From Qipengyuania oceanensis (GTDB lineage Bacteria > Pseudomonadota > Alphaproteobacteria > Sphingomonadales > Sphingomonadaceae), in assembly GCF_009827535.1 (NCBI RefSeq), contig NZ_WTYN01000001.1, forward strand, positions 1,860,001-1,924,000: a DNA stretch of 64,000 nucleotides, given 5' to 3'. The position numbers and the translations under genes were made by a program. Below the pieces are notes generated by a model. It searched no databases. It had not been told where the DNA came from and was given only the letters and a program-made list of their open reading frames with translations. Below, piece by piece: positions 33,956-41,449 of this stretch (within the stretch, counting starts at the first letter, position 1; each line of letters opens with the position of its first letter).

Positions 33956-36427
33956 ATGATGCAGGCGCCCGATCCCATAGCCGTTCCGCCGGAGATCACC
34001 GCGTGGTTCGACGCGCGCGGCTGGCGCGTGCGGCGGCACCAGGCGGAAATGCTGGCGGCGAGCGATGCGGGAAAGCACGCCTTGCTGGTGGCGGATACGG
34101 GCGCGGGCAAGACGCTGGCCGGCTTCATGCCGACACTGGCCGACTTCACGCCGACACGGCTGGGTGACGCCAAGCCGCCGGAAGGCCTGCACACGCTCTA
34201 CGTCTCTCCGCTCAAAGCGCTCGCCCATGACGTGCAGCGCAATCTGGTGACGCCGGTCGAGGAGATGGGCTTGCCGCTGAGGATCGAGACACGCAGCGGC
34301 GACACGCCGTCCGACCGCAAGCGCCGCCAGCGTACCAAGCCGCCGCACGTCCTGCTGACCACGCCCGAATCGCTTTCCCTGCTGCTGAGCTATCCGGAAA
34401 GCCTGGACCTGTTTGCAGGATTGAAGCGGATCGTGATCGACGAGGTGCACGCCTTTGCCACCGGCAAGCGCGGCGATCTTCTCGCGCTCGCCCTGTCGCG
34501 GCTCCAGGCGATCGCGCCCGACATGCAGCGCGTGGCGCTGTCGGCAACGCTGGCCGATCCGGAGAGCTTTCGCGAGTGGCTCGCCCCGTGGGGCGAGATC
34601 GACACCGTCGAACTCGTCATCGGGGAGGAAGGGGCCGAGCCGCAGGTCGAGATCCTGCTCCCCGACGAGGAGCGCGTGCCCTGGGGCGGCCATGCCGGGC
34701 GCTGGGCCATCCCGCAGCTCTACGAGGAGATCCGCAAGAACCGCACGACACTGGTATTCACCAATACGCGCTTCCTCGCCGAGTTCATCTTCCAGCTGTT
34801 GTGGGACATCAACGACGACAATTTGCCGATCGGGGTCCACCACGGTTCCTTGTCCAAGGAAGCGCGCCGCAAGGTCGAAGGAGCGATGGCCCGCGGAGAG
34901 CTGCGCGCCCTCGTGGCGACCGCAAGTCTCGATCTCGGGGTCGACTGGGGGGACATCGATTGCGTGGTCCAGATGGGGGCACCCAAGGGGTCCTCGCGCC
35001 TGCTCCAGCGGATCGGCCGCGCAAATCACCGGCTCGATCAGCCCAGCCGGGCCATCCTGGTCCCGGGCAACCGCTTCGAATTTCTCGAGGCGACCGCGGC
35101 CAAGGATGCGGTCGACGAGGGGCAGCGCGACGGCGAGGACTTCCGCCCAGGCGGGCTCGACGTGCTCGCGCAGCACGTCATGGCCTGCGCCTGCGCCGCG
35201 CCTTTCGACGAGAAGGAGCTGCTGGCCGAAGTGCGCTCCTCGCTGAGCTACGCGTGGGTCGACGAGGCGGTCTGGCAACGCGTGCTGGGTTTTGTCGAGA
35301 ACGGGGGCTATTCGCTGCGCGCCTACGACAAGTTCAAGCGGATCGTGCGCGACAGGAATGGCGTGTGGCGCCTGAGCCACCCCGAGCATGCCGCGCGCCA
35401 CCGCCTCAACGCCGGGATCATCGTCGATTCCGAAATGCTCACCGTGCGCTTCCGCAACGGCCGGCAGTTGGGCAAGGTGGAAGAGCGCTTCGCCGCCTCG
35501 CTGTCGAATGGCGACACCTTCTTCTTCTCGGGCATGAGCCTGGAGGTGGAGCAGGTGAAGGACATGGACGTGATCGTGCGTGCAGCCAAGCAGTCTGCGA
35601 CCATCCCCTCTTACGGCGGACAGCGCCTGCCGTTGACGACCCACTTGGCCGAGCGGGTGAGGGAGATGCTGGTCGACCGGGCCAGCTGGTCGCGCTTTCC
35701 GGACGATGTGCGCGAATGGCTCGAGGTGCAGGACTGGCGCAGCCAGATGCCGGGGCCGGGGCAGTTGCTGGTCGAGAGCTTCCCCCACGCGAATAAGCAC
35801 TACAGCGTTTATTACACGTTCGAGGGCTGGAACGCGAACCAGAGCCTCGGCATGCTGATAACGCGGCGGATGGAGGATCGCGGGCTGGTCCCGGGCGGCT
35901 TCGTTGCCAACGACTATTCGCTCGCGGTCTGGGGGCTGCGCGAGGTGGAGGATCCGGCGCCGCTGCTCTCGCCCGATATCCTCAGCCATGAATTCATCGA
36001 GTGGGTGCAGGAATCGCACCTGCTGCGCCGTGCGTTTCGCGAGGTTGCGGTCATCGCGGGCCTGGTCGAGCGTCAGCATCCGGGCAAGCGCAAGACCGGC
36101 AAGCAGGTTACCTTCTCGACCGACCTGATCTACGACGTGCTGCGTAAGTACGAGCCGGACCACGTGCTCCTCGAAGCGGCCTGGGCCGACGCACGCGCGC
36201 GGCTGACCGACGTCGGGCGGTTGGCGAACCTGCTCGAGCGTTCGGCCGAGCAACTCGTCCATGTAAAGCTCGATCGGGTAAGCCCGCTCGCGGTACCGGT
36301 GATGACGATGATCGGCCGCGAGGCCATGCCGCAAGGCGCGGTGGACGACGAATTGCTGCTCGAAGCCGAGACACTCGCAGGCGAAGCGATGCGGGTCGAC
36401 GTGCCGCTCGATCTCGAGGGTGATTGA
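33956..36427 (+). CDS. DEXH-box DNA helicase, ligase-associated (Lhr-like) type
   Basis: 823 residues. Superfamily 2 helicase motifs: Q-like RRHQAEML, Walker A ADTGAGKTLAGF (about 46-57), SPLKALAHD, TTPESLSLLLS, DEVH in IDEVHAFA (about 161), ALSATLAD, TLVFTNTRFLAEFIF, VATASLDLGVDWGDID and RIGRANHR. Next comes a winged-helix and Lhr-core-like part to about residue 600, and a DUF4011/DEAD-associated tail. This matches the shorter Lhr relatives usually encoded with an ATP-dependent DNA ligase, an exonuclease and a metallophosphoesterase as a DNA-repair set. None of those partners is adjacent here. It converges on the exbD string. Confidence 0.85.
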   Translation: MMQAPDPIAVPPEITAWFDARGWRVRRHQAEMLAASDAGKHALLVADTGAGKTLAGFMPTLADFTPTRLGDAKPPEGLHTLYVSPLKALAHDVQRNLVTPVEEMGLPLRIETRSGDTPSDRKRRQRTKPPHVLLTTPESLSLLLSYPESLDLFAGLKRIVIDEVHAFATGKRGDLLALALSRLQAIAPDMQRVALSATLADPESFREWLAPWGEIDTVELVIGEEGAEPQVEILLPDEERVPWGGHAGRWAIPQLYEEIRKNRTTLVFTNTRFLAEFIFQLLWDINDDNLPIGVHHGSLSKEARRKVEGAMARGELRALVATASLDLGVDWGDIDCVVQMGAPKGSSRLLQRIGRANHRLDQPSRAILVPGNRFEFLEATAAKDAVDEGQRDGEDFRPGGLDVLAQHVMACACAAPFDEKELLAEVRSSLSYAWVDEAVWQRVLGFVENGGYSLRAYDKFKRIVRDRNGVWRLSHPEHAARHRLNAGIIVDSEMLTVRFRNGRQLGKVEERFAASLSNGDTFFFSGMSLEVEQVKDMDVIVRAAKQSATIPSYGGQRLPLTTHLAERVREMLVDRASWSRFPDDVREWLEVQDWRSQMPGPGQLLVESFPHANKHYSVYYTFEGWNANQSLGMLITRRMEDRGLVPGGFVANDYSLAVWGLREVEDPAPLLSPDILSHEFIEWVQESHLLRRAFREVAVIAGLVERQHPGKRKTGKQVTFSTDLIYDVLRKYEPDHVLLEAAWADARARLTDVGRLANLLERSAEQLVHVKLDRVSPLAVPVMTMIGREAMPQGAVDDELLLEAETLAGEAMRVDVPLDLEGD

Positions 36428-36952
36428 TCAGTAGCCGTAATAGGGCGCGCAGCCGCGCCTTTCGCCGGTAAGGAGTTCTTCGGGATCGGGGGCCTTCTCG
36501 TAGTTCCGGTAGCGCGCGACACCGCTGAAGCGGAAGCATCGGTCGAGCAGGCCCGCGCGGCGAACCTGCTCCATCACCGCTATCGCGCGACCATATGGCG
36601 CATCGCCAGCAGGCTCGAACTATAGCGAGGGCTGCGGATTGTCGTCCGCCACGGAAAGCAGGATATCGGCGAGCTGCGCGTCCGACACCGGGGCGGCATT
36701 CCACAGGACCTGCCCATCGCGTGTGATGATGATTTTGTTGGTCGGCGGCGAGAGGACCCCGATCTCGCCCGGATAGGGCGGGGCCGGCAGGTCGACCAGC
36801 ACCGCGTGCTGCACGGGCGGACGCAGCGCGGCGAAAACGAGCATCACGGTCAGCAGGATGCCGGCAAATGGCGCCAGGCCGATGGTGGCGATCGGCTGCC
36901 CGTGATCGAAAGGCAGAAATGCGCGCCCCCGCGCCCCGCGCCTACTCGCCAC
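36428..36952 (-). pseudogene. ExbD-like protein, in-frame amber stop and no membrane Asp (exbD4)
   Basis: The start at 36952 overlaps the upstream exbD by 11 bases. Codons run for 110 residues to a TAG at 36622-36620, then continue in the same frame for 63 more to a TGA at 36430-36428. The part after TAG is plainly ExbD: FEPAGDAPYGRAIAVMEQ and RRAGLLDRCFRFSG match the C-termini of the two upstream ExbDs, and PQPSL just before TAG matches their PEPQL/QPLL. A CAG-to-TAG change would explain it. The N-terminal helix reads APFAGILLTVMLVF where the other ExbDs read PLIDVMLV, so the proton-carrying Asp is replaced by Gly. Either a decaying gene or one read through. Confidence 0.75.
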
Positions 36953-37394
36953 GCGCGAACTCCCTGTATCGTTCGTTGCCGATGAAAGCGCAGCGGTCCA
37001 CGCCCGAATCCTTGATCAGCGCGATGGTTCTGGCGGACTGGTCGTAGCTGGCATCCGGATCGGGTTCGAAGCGGAGCAGGGGTTGCTCGGGCAGGCTTGT
37101 CGTGGCCGCCAGCTGGTTGAGCAGTTCCTGGCGCGTAAGTGGCTTGCCGTTCCAGTAAAGCCGGTCCGAAGCATCGATCGACACGGTGTTTGCTGCTTCG
37201 ACGGGCAGGCTCGCCGCCCCGTTCGGCAAGGGAATCTCCAGCGAGTGCGTGGCGATCGGAATGGTGATGATGAACATCACGACCAGCACCAGCATGACGT
37301 CGATCAGCGGTGTCGTGTTGATTTCGCCGATGGGTCGATCGAACCCAGCGGCGCGGCGGTGGCTGTCGACGGAACGGGTGGAAACGTAGGTCAT
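36942..37394 (-). CDS. exbD: ExbD/TolR-family protein (third ExbD)
   Basis: 150 residues from the ATG at 37394; the longer open frame would run through the upstream terminator and is rejected. An N-terminal cytosolic stretch is followed by one helix with the conserved INTTPLIDVMLVLVVMFII (the Asp is present, about residue 35) and a periplasmic domain ending in SGVDRCAFIGNERYREF. It partners ExbB in using the proton gradient to energise TonB. It is cut off from exbD2 by a terminator, so it may have its own promoter in 37395-37549. Confidence 0.88.
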   Translation of the reverse strand: MTYVSTRSVDSHRRAAGFDRPIGEINTTPLIDVMLVLVVMFIITIPIATHSLEIPLPNGAASLPVEAANTVSIDASDRLYWNGKPLTRQELLNQLAATTSLPEQPLLRFEPDPDASYDQSARTIALIKDSGVDRCAFIGNERYREFARGE

Positions 37395-37549
37395 GGCTCT
37401 CTCCCGAGCTGATGATCCACCCTTGTGAGATAACATTACATGGCGGTGCGGGGCTGTAAAGTGCCTCTGACGATGCGGGCTCGCGCGCACGCTTGCAGAA
37501 GGCGCCATCCAACGTCGCCGTACCCGCCCGAAGTTCATCCGACCCGCAT

Positions 37550-37577
37550 AAAAAAAGGGGCGGATCGCTCCGCCCCC
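37550..37577 (-). terminator. Terminator after tonB-exbB-exbD1-exbD2
   Basis: On the minus strand GGGGCGGA-GCGA-TCCGCCCC is an eight-base perfect stem with a four-base loop, followed by seven T residues. It lies 37 bases past the exbD2 stop and separates it from the second exbD pair. Confidence 0.92.
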
Positions 37578-37613
37578 TTCTTGATTGAGGATCATTCGCT
37601 GGAAGGCGAAGGA

Positions 37614-38048
37614 CTATTCCTTGTCGAAAGTCCGGTACTTCTCGTTGCCGACGAAGCCGAACTTGGTGACGCCCGATCCCTTGATGATGTTCAGCACACG
37701 TGCCGAGAGGTCGTAGCTCGCTTCCGGCTCGGGTTCGAACTGCAGTTCCGGCTCCGGGTTGATCGTGGTCGATTCCTGGAGCAGCGAAACGAGCTGGTTC
37801 TGGTTGATCGTGTCGGCGTTCCAGAGGATCTCGCCGTTACGCGTCAGCACCAGCTTGTTCTTGATCGGATCGACATCGACGTTGTCCGGCGCGTCGGAAG
37901 GTGCCGGAAGATCGATGTTCACCGCGTGGGTCGCCACCGGGATGGTGATGATGAACATGATGAGGAGCACGAGCATGACGTCGATCAACGGCGTCGTGTT
38001 CATTTCCATCATCGGCGAACCATCGTCCTTGCCGCCTGACATTGCCAT
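37614..38048 (-). CDS. exbD: Biopolymer transport protein ExbD (second copy)
   Basis: 144 residues. A short N-terminus is followed by [20 protein letters not shown] with the essential Asp (about residue 23), then a periplasmic domain with LPAPSD, ILWNADTINQNQLVSLLQ and FVGNEKYRTFDK. It lies 32 bases after exbD1 and is the last gene before the terminator. It closely resembles the third ExbD at 36942, suggesting duplication. Confidence 0.95.
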   Translation of the reverse strand: MAMSGGKDDGSPMMEMNTTPLIDVMLVLLIMFIITIPVATHAVNIDLPAPSDAPDNVDVDPIKNKLVLTRNGEILWNADTINQNQLVSLLQESTTINPEPELQFEPEPEASYDLSARVLNIIKGSGVTKFGFVGNEKYRTFDKE

Positions 38049-38080
38049 GGTGGTTTACTCCTGAAGTCTTGGTTCGCCGA

Positions 38081-38620
38081 TCAACCGTTCGGGTCGACCG
38101 GGTTGGAAATGAAGCCGATGGTGGGATAGCCCGCGGCCTGCACGTTGTAGATCGCGCCAGCGACGCAGCGCCACGGAGCGTTGACGTCACCGCGGATGTG
38201 GACCTGCGGGATCTGGTCGGGATCTTCCATGATCGCCTCGGGTCCGCCGGCCCGCTGCACGATGGCATCGAGACGTTCGAATGCCTGGTCGTAGAGTTCC
38301 GTCGAATCCACCGGAGTGGTGTTGTTGAGGTAGATTCTGCAGGCACCGTCGCGGGTCGCGCCGCTGAAGCCGCTACGGATGGGTCCGGCAGTCCGGCCCT
38401 CCGCATCGGTCGTGGTGACCGTGATCAGCAGATTCTCGACCTTGTCCTTGGATTCGATCGATTCCATGATCGGAATCTCGAGCTTTTCGATCGTCTGGAT
38501 CGCAACCGGAACCGCGATGAGGAAGATGATCAGCAGCACCAGCATCACGTCCACGAGCGGCGTGGTGTTGATGTCGGACATCGGCGTCTCGCCGCCGTCG
38601 CCGCCTGTCGAAATCGCCAT
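38081..38620 (-). CDS. exbD: Biopolymer transport protein ExbD (first copy)
   Basis: 179 residues, longer than the other ExbDs. The helix [22 protein letters not shown] has the conserved Asp (about residue 23). The periplasmic part has an added middle section with two Cys residues (GACRIYLN and PWRCVAG), possibly a disulfide, and ends in [17 protein letters not shown]. It lies between exbB and exbD2. Two unequal ExbDs per operon is a known arrangement in Xanthomonas and related TonB systems. Confidence 0.93.
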   Translation of the reverse strand: MAISTGGDGGETPMSDINTTPLVDVMLVLLIIFLIAVPVAIQTIEKLEIPIMESIESKDKVENLLITVTTTDAEGRTAGPIRSGFSGATRDGACRIYLNNTTPVDSTELYDQAFERLDAIVQRAGGPEAIMEDPDQIPQVHIRGDVNAPWRCVAGAIYNVQAAGYPTIGFISNPVDPNG

Positions 38621-38693
38621 GATTAAGTCCTATTCGTCAATTGCACGGGAGTGGCGGGGTGCCGGACGCCGCGTTGGCGCCCGGCCATCCCGT

Positions 38694-39476
38694 TCAGCTC
38701 TTCGTGGGGGTCGCAGCCGGGGCAGTGCGGGCAGCCTTGCCAGCCTGCTGGGTCGAAGCCCCGGTCATGACTGCCGGACGGATCGTGCCTTTCGAGCTGA
38801 TGTTGGCGAGCAGGTCGGTCGAGAAGCCGGTCAGCATGGCTGCGATCTTCTTGTTCCGGCTCTGCAGCCAGTTGTAGGCGAGCACGGCCGGAACCGCGAC
38901 GAGCAGACCGATGGCGGTCATGATCAGCGCTTCACCGACCGGACCCGCGACCTTGTCGATCGAGGCCGAACCGGCGAGGCCGATGTTGATGAGCGCGCGG
39001 TAGATACCGATAACCGTACCGAGCAGGCCGACGAAGGGAGCGGTCGCGCCGACGGTCGCGAGGAACGGCAGGCCGCCCGCGAGCTTGGCGTTGATCGATG
39101 CTTCCGAACGCGCGAGCGAGCCGTGCATCCAGTCATGCGCTTCGAGGCTGTCGGTCATCTTGGCGTGTTCGTCTTCGGCCTTCACGGCATCGTCGACGAG
39201 CTGGCGCCAGGCGCTGTTCTTGTCGAGCTTGGTGGCGCCTTCCTTGAGCGAGTTGGCGCGCCAGAAGTTGGTGCGGACACCCTTGTACTGGTTGAGAATC
39301 TTCTGCTGCTCGAGCCACTTGGTGATGAGAATGTAGAACGAGCCGACGGACATGATCACAAGCACGCCGAAAATCGACCATGCGATCAGGCCGCCCTGCT
39401 CCATGGCCTCGAGAAAGCCGAACTGGTTCTTCGGCGCCGCGTCTCCGGCGGCAGCTGCAAGAAATTCGATAATCAT
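38694..39476 (-). CDS. exbB: MotA/TolQ/ExbB proton-channel protein
   Basis: 260 residues with three membrane helices: the first near residues 27-48 after a short N-terminal segment (LEAMEQGGLIAWSIFGVLVIMS), and the two channel helices around GATAPFVGLLGTVIGIYRAL (near residue 157) and GEALIMTAIGLLVAVPAVLAYN (near residue 200), which contain the family's conserved Thr residues and glycines. With ExbD it forms the proton-driven motor for TonB. It lies 42 bases after tonB. The C-terminus is Ala/Thr-rich. Confidence 0.95.
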   Translation of the reverse strand: MIIEFLAAAAGDAAPKNQFGFLEAMEQGGLIAWSIFGVLVIMSVGSFYILITKWLEQQKILNQYKGVRTNFWRANSLKEGATKLDKNSAWRQLVDDAVKAEDEHAKMTDSLEAHDWMHGSLARSEASINAKLAGGLPFLATVGATAPFVGLLGTVIGIYRALINIGLAGSASIDKVAGPVGEALIMTAIGLLVAVPAVLAYNWLQSRNKKIAAMLTGFSTDLLANISSKGTIRPAVMTGASTQQAGKAARTAPAATPTKS

Positions 39477-39518
39477 TGCGAATGGTCCTCTTTGTAAATT
39501 TGTTCTGTTTGCCGAAGC

Positions 39519-40190
39519 TTATTCGGGCAGCACGTAGCGAATCGATTGGGTGGTCGTCGAAGCAATCGGGTTGCCGGCATCGTTCAGTGCCGGGTTGTAC
39601 CGCGCGTAGCGCTGCATCCCGCGGCAGGCCGCATCGTCGAGCGTGGCCGACCCGGAACTACCCGAAACCGTACATCCTTCGACGCGTCCGTTGGCACCGA
39701 TCGAGATGCGCATGGTGACGACGCCCTGTTCCTCTGCGCGAAGGGCACGCGAAGGATAATCCTGCTGGATCCGCGCGGCCCAGCGGCTTTGACCGTCCGG
39801 CGATGCGCCTCGCGCCTTCGACGGCGCAGGAGGGGCAGGCGGCGCCGGCGGTGCAGCCGGCGGCGGCACGCGCAGCACGGGAGGTGCCGGCGGCGGAATC
39901 GTCGGCTGCGTCTTGATTGGCGGCGGGGCCGGCGCGATGTTGATCGGCGGCGGCGGTGCGACCGGCGGCGGCGGTGTAATCGGAACGTCTTCAGGCGGCG
40001 GCGGCGGCGGTTCTTCTTCCGGCGGCGGCGGTTCCTCGATATCGACGGTCGTCACGCGTTCGACGGCCTTCTGGACCGCCTCATATGCGAGACCGGTTAT
40101 GAGCGCGTAACCCAGAGCTATGTGCACTATCGCGGCCACGATCAGCCCGATAACGCGATTGGTGCTCATCCCTTGATCAGCATAAGCCAT
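39519..40190 (-). CDS. tonB: Energy transducer TonB
   Basis: 223 residues. A cytosolic tip and one helix (GLIVAAIVHIALGYALI, residues 15-31) are followed by a periplasmic linker extremely rich in Pro and Glu (residues about 52-120), then the C-terminal TonB domain with QQDYPSRALRAEEQGVVTM near residue 145 and ARYNPALNDAGNPI near the end. It couples the ExbBD motor to outer-membrane receptors for iron chelates, vitamin B12 and, in this group, sugars. First gene of tonB-exbB-exbD1-exbD2, divergent from the exported protein at 40532. Confidence 0.95.
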   Translation of the reverse strand: MAYADQGMSTNRVIGLIVAAIVHIALGYALITGLAYEAVQKAVERVTTVDIEEPPPPEEEPPPPPPEDVPITPPPPVAPPPPINIAPAPPPIKTQPTIPPPAPPVLRVPPPAAPPAPPAPPAPSKARGASPDGQSRWAARIQQDYPSRALRAEEQGVVTMRISIGANGRVEGCTVSGSSGSATLDDAACRGMQRYARYNPALNDAGNPIASTTTQSIRYVLPE

Positions 40191-40252
40191 TCAGTCGCAT
40201 CACTCCATCTTCAGCGGCAGGAGCCGAAACTCCGACCAATATTGCGCGTTCA

Positions 40253-40270
40253 CACGATTCGCAAATCGTG
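40253..40270. repeat. Inverted repeat upstream of tonB
   Basis: CACGATT, four bases, AATCGTG: a perfect 7-bp inverted repeat about 65-80 bases before the tonB ATG, in the right place for an operator. No regulator is identified. Confidence 0.4.
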
Positions 40271-40345
40271 CGGTACGCAAACTCGCTTGTCCACCCTGTG
40301 AGGCCTATTGGAATCCACGCCCCAGTGAAGGCCCGCGTTCCCAAA

Positions 40346-40361
40346 AGGTCCGCGCGGACCT
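40346..40361. repeat. 16-bp perfect palindrome in the tonB intergenic region
   Basis: AGGTCCGCGCGGACCT reads the same on both strands. It sits about 156 bases before tonB and 170 before the gene at 40532, directly next to the hairpin at 40363. It could be an operator for a dimeric regulator. Confidence 0.45.
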
Positions 40362-40362
40362 G

Positions 40363-40390
40363 CCGGAGTTATCATTTTATTACTCTCCGG
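40363..40390. repeat. Stem-loop with AT-rich loop
   Basis: CCGGAG at 40363-40368 pairs with CTCCGG at 40385-40390 around a 16-base AT-rich loop. No T-run follows on either side, so it is not an evident terminator. Confidence 0.35.
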
Positions 40391-40531
40391 TTTCGCGGGC
40401 CTTAGCCATCATCCGAAAAGCTGGCAAACGCTTTATCAGTTAACGCCGGATTCAGTCCCTTGCCATTCTAAGGGGGAACGTTGCGTGCGGTCTGCATGTT
40501 GACCCTCTGCCCGATCCCTGGAGCCCGACCA

Positions 40532-41392
40532 ATGCAAGAAACCGCCAATTCCCGCCGATACCTGGCTTTCGCTGCAGTGCTGGCGCTGGCTTCGAGCGGC
40601 GCGGCGGCTACCGCCCAAACCCCTGTTGCGAGCACGCAGGCGACCAATCAGCCCAGCTATGCGGACATCGCCGACCTCGGCGATTCGGCGAGCCTCGTGG
40701 TCCGCGTGAAGGTCAAGAAACACGCCGAAGTCGAGGCCGCCCGCGCACCGGGTCTGCGGCCGGGTTTCGCCAGGCTCTTCATCGAAGCGGACACGGTTTC
40801 GCTGCTTGCCGGCAATGTGCCGGTCGGCGGTTCGCTGAAGTATCTGGTCGACGTGCCCCGCGATTCGAAAGGCCGTGTGCCCAAGCTGCGCAAGCAGGAA
40901 TTCCTGGTCTTCGCGAAGCCTGTTCCCAACCGGCCGGGCGAGCTCCAGCTGGTCGATCCGCAGGCGCAGATCGCGTGGTCGCCAGAAGCCGAGCAGCGGG
41001 TTCGCCCGATCCTCGCAGGCCTGTACGCGCCCGATGCCCTGCCTGCAGTCACCGGCATCCGCGATGCCCTGTCCGTCGCCGGAAACCTCGCAGGGGAATC
41101 GGAAACGCAGATATTCCTTCGCACCCGCGACCAGAGCCCGCTGGCTCTGACGATCATCCGCCGTCCCGGTATGGCGCCGGTGTGGGGCTACTCGCAGTCG
41201 GAGATCGTCGACCAGGCGGCGCTCGCGCCGCGAAGGGATACGGTCGCCTGGTACCGCCTTGCCTGCTCGCTGCCTGCGACCTTGCCGCCGGGAGCCAATC
41301 TTGCCTCCGATGCGCGGTCCCAGCAGCAGGCGGTGGCCGACTACGCCTTCGTGCTCGAACAGCTGGGCAGGTGCGAGCGCAATCGCAGCTAG
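40532..41392 (+). CDS. Exported protein of unknown function
   Basis: 286 residues from the ATG at 40532; an ATG 17 codons earlier would break the signal peptide. A signal peptide (RRYLAFAAVLALASSGAAATAQ) is followed by a soluble domain with SYADIADLGDSASLVVRVKV near residue 42 and KLRKQEFLVFAKPV near residue 116. No Cys before residue 250 and no membrane helix after the signal. I believe similar proteins exist in Erythrobacteraceae, but the function is not known. It is divergent from tonB and precedes hom by 57 bases. Confidence 0.7.
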   Translation: MQETANSRRYLAFAAVLALASSGAAATAQTPVASTQATNQPSYADIADLGDSASLVVRVKVKKHAEVEAARAPGLRPGFARLFIEADTVSLLAGNVPVGGSLKYLVDVPRDSKGRVPKLRKQEFLVFAKPVPNRPGELQLVDPQAQIAWSPEAEQRVRPILAGLYAPDALPAVTGIRDALSVAGNLAGESETQIFLRTRDQSPLALTIIRRPGMAPVWGYSQSEIVDQAALAPRRDTVAWYRLACSLPATLPPGANLASDARSQQQAVADYAFVLEQLGRCERNRS

Positions 41393-41449
41393 GCTGCGCG
41401 CAAGACAATTTGGTTCCCTCGCCGAGGGTCCACGCGCTAGGCGGGCGCC

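Larger units (their letters stand above)
40191..40531. other. Divergent intergenic region, tonB to exported protein
   Basis: This 341-base stretch holds no gene I can support. It should contain promoters in both directions. Three inverted repeats lie in its middle (40253-40270, 40346-40361 and 40363-40390). An AT-rich patch at 40369-40384 is conspicuous in this GC-rich DNA and may be part of a promoter. I see no clear Fur-box. Confidence 0.5.

Noticed and set aside
33881-36334. 817-residue open frame antisense to the helicase
   Set aside because: Shadow of the helicase gene; no domain and no ribosome site.
36620-36952. 110-residue complete ExbD
   Set aside because: The truncated reading loses the C-terminal region conserved in the neighbouring ExbDs, and the same frame continues past the TAG with that region, so a broken gene is the better description.
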